Shown here: positions 1 through 5,599 of the stretch, piece after piece
Layout of the letters: the number at the start of each line of letters is the position of its first letter
Numbering within the stretch: the first letter of the stretch is position 1
Source: Ardenticatenales bacterium
GTDB taxonomy: Bacteria > Chloroflexota > Anaerolineae > Promineifilales > UBA4811
Direction of reading: 5' to 3'
DNA: 10,936 nt
NCBI GenBank assembly: GCA_030667645.1
Contig: DAOUVM010000043.1
Span: 1 to 10,936 of the forward strand
The notes under the pieces: generated by a model
What the model was told of the DNA's origin: nothing
Database searches by the model: none
Seen by the model: the letters and a program-made list of their open reading frames with translations, nothing else
Program-made: the position numbers and the translations under genes

Positions 1-408
1 GAGATGGTGCGCGTCATGCGCGGAGGGATAGCCAGGGCGAAAGATCGAGGGGAGGATACCGGAAGCAGTGAGTGGACGGCCGGCATCATGGAACAAGCGC
101 CGGTGACGGTTTTCATCTTCAATCCAATCGGCGTGCATCCCTGGCAGACACGATCGATTGAGCAGGTGTTCATGGATGTGGTCAACATCCAGTCCATCGG
201 AGCTGCGATTCAGAATATGGTGCTGGCTGCCCAAGACCTGGGCATCGCTTCGTTGTGGATATGCGACGTTTTTGAGGCCTATGAGGAATTGAGAGAATGG
301 TTGGGAGAGGAGAGCCAGATGATAGCGGCCGTGTCGTTTGGATACGCGGATGAAAGTCCAGGAGCCAGGTCGCGCAAGCCGGTCAGTGAGGTGGCGCGGT
401 GGGTGTGA
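1..408 (+). CDS. Nitroreductase family protein, C-terminal part
   Basis: This is the last 135 codons of an FMN-dependent nitroreductase-fold protein; the frame is open to the left edge, so the true start is outside the window and the ATG at 4 is very likely internal. Visible family features are the core strand 'APVTVFIFNP', the helix 'VNIQSIGAAIQNMVLAAQDLGIASLWICD' region (about nt 181-270), which in this family packs on the flavin and ends in the G-[IL]-[GA]-[ST]-x-W type motif, and the terminal 'AAVSFGYADESPGARSRKP' strand and tail, where the Arg/Lys-rich end normally follows 'G(Y/F)P.E.P..R.R.P'. Such enzymes reduce nitro groups, quinones or flavins in the cytoplasm with NAD(P)H; the substrate cannot be told from this part. 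The stop at 406-408 lies directly beside an antisense glycosyltransferase remnant. Family assignment is firm, exact function unknown. Confidence 0.85.
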   Translation, partial: EMVRVMRGGIARAKDRGEDTGSSEWTAGIMEQAPVTVFIFNPIGVHPWQTRSIEQVFMDVVNIQSIGAAIQNMVLAAQDLGIASLWICDVFEAYEELREWLGEESQMIAAVSFGYADESPGARSRKPVSEVARWV

Positions 409-420
409 GAATCTCAAATA

Positions 421-1020
421 GATGCCGCGCGCCGAGGCGTCGGCCGAGATGGCGTCTATCAGCTCCCGGTGTCTCCAGCTTTCAGGCTGGTAGTTGAAAT
501 CGCGAGGGCTTGACACCGGGTGTTGATCAAAGACGGCCAGCTCCACCCACGAGGTACGCACGGTGATGTCCTTCGGCAAGAGCGGGATTCCAAAGCTGCC
601 GGCCCAGAACTGAAGCAGGCCAACGCCGATGACCAGGACAATGATCGCAACGCGCGGCACAACCCGTCGAATTCCGATGAGACCTATCGCGGTGATTAGA
701 GCGACCACCGGTAGATAGGGTGCCGTATACCGCTGCTCTTTGACCGGCAGCAGGGTGGCCAGGATGTAGGGCACGGCGATGCTCAGGATCAAGACCCAAC
801 GACCACGAATCTCCCTCCGGAAGAACGCCGGCAGAGAAACCAGCATCAAGAGCGCGAAAAAGAAGGTTGCTTGATGATTGACTAGCGCCACCCCATAGTA
901 AATGAGCCCCGATAGCGTGTTCCAAGGTGGATGGCCGGCCGTTTCTGCAAAGCCGGTGATGAATTGGCTGATAACAGTCCAATTGTACAGCTCGCTGGGT
1001 AGGAAAAAGGGGCTATTCTG
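421..1020 (-). pseudogene. Truncated GT39-type membrane glycosyltransferase remnant
   Basis: Reading the minus strand from about 1020 down to 421 gives one stop-free frame of about 200 codons rich in membrane segments. Recognisable pieces in order: 'SELYNWTVISQFITGFAET', 'GLIYYGVALVNHQATFFFA' (membrane segment), 'RGRWVLILSIAVPYILATLL' (membrane segment), 'PVKEQRYTAPYLPVVALITA' and 'VAIIVLVIGVGLLQFWA' (membrane segment). The [KR]-[DE]-x-R-Y-x-x-P-x-L-P motif is typical of the middle of bacterial dolichyl-phosphate-mannose/ArnT-like (GT39) transferases of Chloroflexota. Such proteins normally have several hundred more residues, including the N-terminal catalytic acidic loop, which is absent: upstream the frame has no Met and closes at the TAG at 1147-1149. 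The C-terminal soluble part is also missing, because the frame runs without a stop antisense through the nitroreductase to the left edge. I infer an inactive fragment; family placement is from memory of conserved patterns. Confidence 0.6.
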
Positions 1021-1170
1021 TGCGGTGTCCCGAACAGGGAAAAACAGGGCTGTGAAAGGTGGAGACGACCCAACTGAATGCTTGAGGCTGTGGATCGTGG
1101 GCCATTCATCCTTCCTTTGATTAACTTCCCCCGCTGCCAACCTCCTCTACCGCGCTAAATCAACCGGAAA

Positions 1171-1199
1171 GAGGCGCCCGGCTCCGTGCCGGGCGCCTC
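1171..1199 (-). terminator. Strong hairpin, probable terminator of the lipoprotein transcript
   Basis: A perfect 12-bp inverted repeat (GAGGCGCCCGGC and its complement) with a 5-base loop. Read on the minus strand it lies 45 bases after the stop of the large lipoprotein gene and is followed by TTTCCGG, a short T run. Position and stem strength fit an intrinsic terminator; the weak T-tract keeps this below certain. Confidence 0.6.
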
Positions 1200-1243
1200 C
1201 CAAAGGATTCGATTGAATCCACGGCTTTTTCCCTCGCCAACAC

Positions 1244-3268
1244 CTACTCGAAGAAAAAGCTCTCCAGAAACGCATTGTACAGACCCCAGTCCTCCTGGCC
1301 ATCCGTGTGCAGGATCAGGATGCGGAAGAGCTGGTCACCCTTGATGAAAAAGAACTCGTCCTGACCATACGCCATTGAGCTCGCGTTGGTCTTGAGATGG
1401 ACTGCGGGAACACCGGCTATATCCCCTACAGGGCCGATCTCATCGTGATACCATCCAAAATCGAGAACCCAATCGGCGACGTCGGCGCCGGCCGGAGGGC
1501 GGAAGAAAGGGGTATCCAGGTGTTCCACAGTGAGCACGGGCCAGTGTTCGCCACCGGCGGCCGATCCGGCAAACTGGACCAAGTCATCCAGGTTGGCGCC
1601 CATCACGGTCGCGCCGCCCGGGTACTGCAGCCCATAGCCAAACATCTCACTCGTGTACGTCTTCCACCCCTCGTAGGAATAATCTGATAGCCGGGCCGGC
1701 CCCGTCTCATAGGAGGCGAGGATCTGCAGCAGCATATCTCTCCCCTTTATGAGATAGTCCTCAAACCTGGCCGTGGGTTCGTATCGCGAACCGAACTCGA
1801 TCTGCGTGCCATCTTCCAACTGAACTCTCATCATCTCGCTGTGGCAATCCAGGGTTTCCCGAGGCGGCGAGCAGGGGGCCATGTTGCCTGTCCACTCGAT
1901 TCCTTGGGCAGTGTAGGCCTGTCCCGCGATCGTGACCTCCTCGCTCTTTTCCACGGTTTCCCCGGCGCCGAGCCCGGTCAGACCGCACGGGATGTAGCGA
2001 AAGCCTTGGTTTGGGGGCGCCGAGATATTCATATAGCCCAACGCATACTCGATCTGCACACACAACTGGTTGCCGTATTGTTCCTGGAGTTGGATCATGA
2101 ACGCCTCGTCTGTCATTCCCTCCGGCAGTTCCTCAGCGAGGAAACCCACCGGACCCGACGCGGTAATCGTGGCTACAGGCGGTACCCGGAGTTGATAGCC
2201 ATAGTCCTCGTTGAGGTACTCTATCATGCCATCGTCCGCTTCCGGCCAATCGGGCGCCGGCGGCAGGGCTGCGGAGGGGTTTTCCACCACCTCGAATCGG
2301 CTAACTTGAATCTGCGTCCCGTTCCAGTCCGGGATGCCGGCCAGAACCTCTCCCCATACCCGGATGACGGTCTCCGTGTCGCGCAGGCTCTCCAATTGGC
2401 TATTGATGTCTGGGTCAGCGCTCCAGATGCCATACCAGATGTCCCAGTCGCCCACGAGGACAAAAGCATCATCTCCGCCTGAGCGTGGGCCCGGGGGACC
2501 ACTGTAGATGATTCCTTCCCAGCCCTCGACCGGGTCGGGGTCAAAGAAGTCGCCTGGCCCGTCAGAGCGGAGGCGGCTCACAACGAGTTGGCAGCCGCCA
2601 TAGTCGACCATGGGGCAGCCAAGCGTGCCCCAGAAATGAGCGTATTTGCCGGGCGCTTCCTTGTCACGCAGAGCAACGATTTCGGCCTCAATGGCAGCGT
2701 CGGCGCTGGTGATGCCGACCTCGGCCGTCCCTTCGGGCAGCACGACCAGGTAATCGTCGAACTGAGAGCCGGCCGGCGTGCCGGCAATGTAACCGTACCA
2801 GGCCACCACACGCTGTTCCGTCTCTTGTCCCGTCTCGTCCGGCGTTGGTACGGTCACAGGGGGCGCATCCTCCATCTCTGGCTGCGGCGGCAAGGCTCCC
2901 ATGCAGCGGCCGTTGATCTCGGCCGTCCCGGCATTCAGGTCCACCACACAAGCCGGGTTGCAGTTGGGCATATCCATTTCCAGGTCGATCCACCAGGTGC
3001 CGGTATCCTCGTTGCAGAATCGCGTCTCTTTGAGCTGCCCGTCTGCCAGACACTCGCTGCTCTCGGCAATCGCGATCGCTTCCTGGTAGCTCATGCTGGC
3101 GGCTGTGTTCTTGTCCACACAGACCTCATTGTCGGAAACATCCACGGGAACGGCCGTGGGTACCAGGGTTACCGCCTCGTCCCCTGCACCAAAGGTTGGC
3201 GTGCAGGCGTTCAGGGCCAACACGCTCAGAACGGTCACCAATAACAAAGTGGTAAGTTTGCTTTTCAT
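1244..3268 (-). CDS. Large modular lipoprotein with duplicated domains
   Basis: A 674-residue exported lipoprotein of unknown function. The start at 3268-3266 is chosen because it is preceded by AAGGAG seven bases upstream and directly opens a signal peptide (MKSKLTTLLLVTVLSVLALNAC) with lipobox L19-N-A-C22. An upstream in-frame ATG at 3334-3332 also has a purine-rich stretch before it but would bury the signal. After a Thr/Pro/Val linker comes a Cys-rich module (49-124, with 'TWWIDL' and 'CNPACVVDL'), a Pro/Glu linker, two homologous modules (about 154-235 and 247-328, sharing W-x-G-x-I, DD-x-x-V-L, S-A-D, L-R-D, W-G and V-S-R), then two related C-terminal modules (about 347-522 and 532-674, each opening with [FY]-GY-x-L-x-x-P and holding an IAG-x-x-[AV] strand). 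The last two resemble PsbP-like or 'YGF-x-x-x-YP' domains of Chloroflexota lipoproteins. It follows the receiver gene by 87 bases on the same strand, so it may be co-transcribed. Probably anchored outside the membrane, binding something; no catalytic motif seen. Confidence 0.85.
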   Translation of the reverse strand: MKSKLTTLLLVTVLSVLALNACTPTFGAGDEAVTLVPTAVPVDVSDNEVCVDKNTAASMSYQEAIAIAESSECLADGQLKETRFCNEDTGTWWIDLEMDMPNCNPACVVDLNAGTAEINGRCMGALPPQPEMEDAPPVTVPTPDETGQETEQRVVAWYGYIAGTPAGSQFDDYLVVLPEGTAEVGITSADAAIEAEIVALRDKEAPGKYAHFWGTLGCPMVDYGGCQLVVSRLRSDGPGDFFDPDPVEGWEGIIYSGPPGPRSGGDDAFVLVGDWDIWYGIWSADPDINSQLESLRDTETVIRVWGEVLAGIPDWNGTQIQVSRFEVVENPSAALPPAPDWPEADDGMIEYLNEDYGYQLRVPPVATITASGPVGFLAEELPEGMTDEAFMIQLQEQYGNQLCVQIEYALGYMNISAPPNQGFRYIPCGLTGLGAGETVEKSEEVTIAGQAYTAQGIEWTGNMAPCSPPRETLDCHSEMMRVQLEDGTQIEFGSRYEPTARFEDYLIKGRDMLLQILASYETGPARLSDYSYEGWKTYTSEMFGYGLQYPGGATVMGANLDDLVQFAGSAAGGEHWPVLTVEHLDTPFFRPPAGADVADWVLDFGWYHDEIGPVGDIAGVPAVHLKTNASSMAYGQDEFFFIKGDQLFRILILHTDGQEDWGLYNAFLESFFFE

Positions 3269-3355
3269 TATCTGTCTCCTTCTTTTCTGATACGGCTTGA
3301 ATATGAATTCCAATACGGACGATTTGCTGCTCATTTTTCGCTTCCTCTCATTCGA

Positions 3356-3728
3356 TCAATCATTCGCCGTTTCCGCGCCGGCATTGCGCACGGCCGCCAA
3401 CAACCGTTCCGGCGGGTCCGCCTTGCTGACAAACGCATCCGCCCCGGCCGCCAGCGCTGCTCTGCGCATTTCCGGCCGGCCGCTGAGTGCAATCACACAA
3501 ACGCTGGGGCACACTCTGCGCAGAGCGAACAGCAGAGAGCCATCTAGCGCCCAGGTTCGGCAACTCCCAGTCCAACAGCACTACGTTGGCGCAGGTCATC
3601 TTGACCTGAACCAACAACTCTTGCGCGTCCGCAGCCTCACCCACGATCTGTATCCCTGGCTGTCGTTCCAGCAGCAGTCGCAGGGCGAATCGTGTCTTGG
3701 GTCGATCATCGGCTAGCAGAACGCGCAT
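3356..3728 (-). pseudogene. CheY-like response regulator receiver, frameshifted
   Basis: Start ATG at 3728-3726 with AGGAGA seven bases upstream. The first 61 codons give the receiver N-half: 'MRVLLADD' with acidic pair D7-D8, and 'NVVLLDWELP' with the phosphoacceptor D53. In that frame the sequence then turns to nonsense. Shifting by one base near 3545 (skipping the first A of the AGA codon) restores the rest: 'DGSLLFALRRVCPS', 'VIALSGRPEMRRAALAAGAD' with S82 at the Thr/Ser switch position, and 'AFVSKADPPERL' with the conserved Lys102, ending at TGA 3358-3356. The restored protein would be about 123 residues: a receiver domain only, with no DNA-binding output domain, of the NarL/CheY type. 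All active-site residues remain, so the lesion is recent, a sequencing error or, less likely, a frameshift used in vivo. It would have received phosphate from a histidine kinase, of which only a divergent decayed copy is visible at 3968-4354. The large lipoprotein is directly downstream. Confidence 0.8.
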
Positions 3729-3729
3729 C

Positions 3730-3858
3730 TCAAGTCTCCTGTCTCAATCTGGATTCAGTGTAAAAGAAAAAGCCCCCACCTGCATCGCGCACCTGGGGAG
3801 TCTTGCTGTTGACAACCTGAATGATTTCCATATTGGTCAGATGACCAGTATGCACCAT
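3730..3858 (-). CDS. Possible small leader ORF, 42 aa
   Basis: A 42-codon frame starting at ATG 3858-3856 and ending in TGA one base before the receiver gene's ATG, an arrangement that suggests translational coupling. An AGG lies about eight bases upstream of the start. The peptide (MVHTGHLTNMEIIQVVNSKT, then a part with GGGFFFY) matches no family I know and has no signal or membrane segment. Its 'GGGFFF' codons are made by the hairpin and T-rich run at 3761-3798, so it could be either a leader peptide read across an attenuator or a chance frame. Low confidence that it is translated. Confidence 0.25.
   Translation of the reverse strand: MVHTGHLTNMEIIQVVNSKTPQVRDAGGGFFFYTESRLRQET
3761..3798 (-). 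terminator. Hairpin with T-rich tail upstream of the receiver gene
   Basis: On the minus strand CCCCA pairs with TGGGG around an inner TGC/GCA pair (symmetrical two-base GG/GG mismatch between), and is followed by CTTTTTCTTTT. This is the shape of an intrinsic terminator. It sits about 33 bases before the receiver ATG and within its probable leader, so it would act as an attenuator of the receiver and lipoprotein genes, or end a transcript coming from the right. Confidence 0.4.
3809..3836 (+). promoter_or_regulatory. Candidate divergent promoter toward the kinase remnant
   Basis: A perfect TTGACA at 3809-3814 is followed after 16 bases by TATTGG at 3831-3836, a poor -10 (3/6). It points toward the decayed histidine kinase. 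Weak support; it may be a relic of that gene's promoter. Confidence 0.2.
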
Positions 3859-3891
3859 GACTCGACCTGATCCGCACTGAATCTCAACATC

Positions 3892-3919
3892 ATTATGGTA
3901 TGATCAAGGCACGGCTCAA
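3892..3919 (-). promoter_or_regulatory. Candidate sigma70-type promoter for the receiver/lipoprotein unit
   Basis: On the minus strand TTGAGC and CATAAT are separated by 16 bases (matches of 4/6 and 5/6 to consensus). Transcription would start near 3885 and give a leader of about 155 bases before the receiver gene, containing the 42-codon frame and the hairpin. Sequence match only. Confidence 0.3.
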
Positions 3920-3967
3920 ATCGCCGTTGGCGGCCGTTCTGGGCGATTGGAACCATGTTACCATTGA

Positions 3968-4354
3968 TTGTCCCCAGCTCTCTCTTGGCTGACCACCAAT
4001 GCGTTCATGGCCGCTGAGACTGTCATTTTCATCGTCACTTTCGCGATCCGCTGCTACCCTTGCCGAATACTCGGGAAGGTTCGATATTGCCTGATCAATG
4101 AAAGGATGTCAGATAGGGGAGTACATACACCGACAGGGGATCCGAATTCCGATGATGGAATAGCTATGACTTCTGCAATCCACGAAGAGCCGAGCCCGAT
4201 GCCGGCCAATTTCCAGCGAAGCAAAGGCGGGCATGGGCAGTCCATCGTCAAGCAGATTGTGGAAGCGCATCAGGGGCAGGTTTGGACTGAGATTGAACTG
4301 GGCAAAGGGAGCTGTTTTCGCCTTCGTTTGCCGGTATGGGATTTGTGGGGGTGA
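3968..4354 (+). pseudogene. Decayed histidine kinase, ATPase-domain remnant
   Basis: The end of this frame is clearly the C-terminus of a HATPase_c domain: 'SIVKQIVEAHQGQVWTEIEL' then 'GKGSCFRLRLPV' correspond to the common 'GLGLSIVKQIVEAHGG-x-[IV]-W-x-E-S-x-x-GKGS-x-F-x-F-x-LP'. The G2 box, normally GxGLGL, reads 'GGHGQ', and further upstream 'KVRYCLIN' with 'HTPTGDP' looks like the N-box region (normally RVLxNLLxNAxKYTP) with the key Asn helix corrupted; the G1 box DxGxG is not recognisable. The distance between these boxes is shorter than in intact kinases, so there are internal losses. The frame would need a TTG start without a good ribosome site. Just upstream in another frame, 3900-3992 reads 'LKSPLAAVLG', like an H-box region lacking its His. 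I infer a dead kinase, once partner of the divergent receiver gene. Confidence 0.6.
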
Positions 4355-4360
4355 AACGAG

Positions 4361-4366
4361 TATAAT
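4361..4366 (+). promoter_or_regulatory. Candidate -10 element for the lipoprotein/efflux operon
   Basis: A perfect TATAAT lies 95 bases before the first operon gene, in an AT-rich stretch (4355-4461) that is otherwise empty of genes. No convincing -35 is seen at the usual distance (nearest is TTTGTG, 13 bases upstream). The only supported site for operon transcription, but not proven. Confidence 0.3.
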
Positions 4367-4461
4367 TGATGGGAGAACTGCCATATTTGTGCCACATTTT
4401 TCTTTTATGATTTGGCTTGAATACCCTCAGCAGCTACATGCCAATTTGACGAGGTGAAACA

Positions 4462-5013
4462 ATGACAAACAGACTGACAAAATCGATTCTCGTGGCTGCG
4501 ATCGGCCTGGTTCTCGCCGCCTGTGGTTCTGATTCGGGTGATGTGCCATCGCTCAATACAGAGGACACGCAAGTGGCGGAACCCGCCACCGGTGCTGTGG
4601 CGGCAAATGCTGCCGATGCCCCTCTCGACGACGAGGCCAAGGTGATGGCCTTCACCCAGTGCATGCGTGACCAGGGAATCGAATATTCGGACCCGGTGGT
4701 CGACTCTGATGGGAACGTGCAGGAACCCAAACTCGCCGAGGGTGTCGCAATGACCCGGGAGCAGTTGGAGCAGGCCTACGAGGCGTGCTCCGAGCACCTT
4801 GAAGGTATCACCTTTGGCAGAGAAAGAGGCGACCTAACCGAGCAGATCGACCAATTCTTGGCGCTGGCCACCTGTTTGCGCGACAAGGGCTACGATATGG
4901 ATGATCCCACGGCCGAGACGCTTCAGATCTGGTTAGCCGATTTCCGGGTGGAGTTCGATTGGGACGACCCGGAGGCAATGGAAGCTTACGAAGAATGCAA
5001 CAGCGCGGATTGA
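4462..5013 (+). CDS. Small Cys-rich lipoprotein, first of a tandem pair
   Basis: A 183-residue exported lipoprotein with GAGGTGAAACA before the ATG. Signal peptide residues 1-20 end in the lipobox L18-A-A-C21, followed by an acidic low-complexity linker (22-60). The mature part is two repeats of one module: 'AFTQCMRDQGIEYSDP' to 'AYEACSEH' (C67 and C109) and 'ALATCLRDKGYDMDDP' to 'AYEECN' (C138 and C179). The spacing of 41-42 residues between the Cys in each repeat suggests one disulfide per module outside the membrane. Proteins of this kind stand before MacA-like adaptor and ABC transporter genes in many Actinobacteria; their role there is not known to me. It begins a five-gene operon and is followed 10 bases later by a paralogue. 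Function unknown; possibly a substrate-binding or accessory component of the transporter. Confidence 0.85.
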   Translation: MTNRLTKSILVAAIGLVLAACGSDSGDVPSLNTEDTQVAEPATGAVAANAADAPLDDEAKVMAFTQCMRDQGIEYSDPVVDSDGNVQEPKLAEGVAMTREQLEQAYEACSEHLEGITFGRERGDLTEQIDQFLALATCLRDKGYDMDDPTAETLQIWLADFRVEFDWDDPEAMEAYEECNSAD

Positions 5014-5023
5014 GGGGGAAACG

Positions 5024-5599
5024 ATGAAATGCGAGCACATAACGTTGATTGTGGTGGCTGTGATTGGCGTCCTGGTTCTCGCCGCCTGTGATTCTGACTC
5101 TGATGACGTACGATCGCTCAATACAGAGGAGACGCAAGTGGTCGTACCCGCCACTGATTCTGTGGCGGCAGATGCGGCGGACGGCGTCCGCGACAACGAG
5201 GCCAGGATGATGGCCTTCACGCAATGCTTGCGTGACCAGGGCTTTGATGTGTTGGATCCGGTGGTCGACTCGGAGGGCAACGTGCAGAAGCCGGAACTCG
5301 CCGAGGGTGTCGATCCAAAACGAGAGGATCTTGGGGAAGCCTATGAGGCTTGCTCCGAGCACCTGGGAGGGTTTTCCTTCGAGCGCAAGCGCGTCGACGT
5401 GAGTGAACAGGTCGACCAGTTTGTGGCTCTGGCAACTTGTTTGCGCGAAAAGGGGTACGATGTCGATGATCCCACGGCCGAGACGCTTGATCAATGGGGA
5501 GCCGTTCTCAAGTTTTCGATAGATTGGGAGGATCCGACGGCGGTAACAGACTATGAAGAATGCAGTGGTGACACGGTTGGGGAGGGAAGCAGAAAATGA
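5024..5599 (+). CDS. Small Cys-rich lipoprotein, second of a tandem pair
   Basis: A 191-residue paralogue of the preceding gene. The GAGGGGGAA ribosome site overlaps the upstream stop codon. Signal peptide ends in L19-A-A-C22 (lipobox V18-L-A-A-C), followed by an acidic linker. The two-module layout is kept: C68 with C110 ('AFTQCLRDQGFDVLDP', 'AYEACSEH') and C139 with C180 ('ALATCLREKGYDVDDP', 'DYEECSG'). The signal peptide and the final residues (TVGEGSRK) differ most from the first copy, while the module cores are nearly the same. Its stop overlaps the fusion-protein start as ATGA, so the two are translationally coupled. Likely the same kind of extracytoplasmic accessory role as its neighbour, with the surface charges changed; function unknown. 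Confidence 0.85.
   Translation: MKCEHITLIVVAVIGVLVLAACDSDSDDVRSLNTEETQVVVPATDSVAADAADGVRDNEARMMAFTQCLRDQGFDVLDPVVDSEGNVQKPELAEGVDPKREDLGEAYEACSEHLGGFSFERKRVDVSEQVDQFVALATCLREKGYDVDDPTAETLDQWGAVLKFSIDWEDPTAVTDYEECSGDTVGEGSRK

Larger units (their letters stand above)
4462..5599 (+). repeat. Tandem gene duplication, period about 565 bases
   Basis: The two lipoprotein genes are direct repeats. Shared DNA stretches sit at a constant offset of 565: TCGCTCAATACAGAGGA at 4549 and 5114, and CCCACGGCCGAGACGCTT at 4906 and 5471. The start codons are offset by 562, that is one codon. The constant offset over most of the gene shows almost no net indels since the duplication. Confidence 0.85.

Noticed and set aside
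882..1109. A minus-strand frame starting with ATG at 1109 and preceded by AAGGAAGG.
   Set aside because: Its product has no membrane or family features and it overlaps the glycosyltransferase-like frame, whose hydrophobic pattern and RY-x-x-P-x-LP motif are coherent. The AAGGA may be a relic.
1841..2482. A long + strand frame (213 codons) opposite the large lipoprotein.
   Set aside because: It is the antisense of a GC-rich gene with a signal peptide and repeated domains; the product is Arg/His-rich with no known features and no ribosome site.
3242..3334. Upstream ATG at 3334 as the start of the large lipoprotein.
   Set aside because: It would place 22 charged residues ahead of the signal peptide and lipobox; the ATG at 3268 has a better ribosome site and starts the signal directly.
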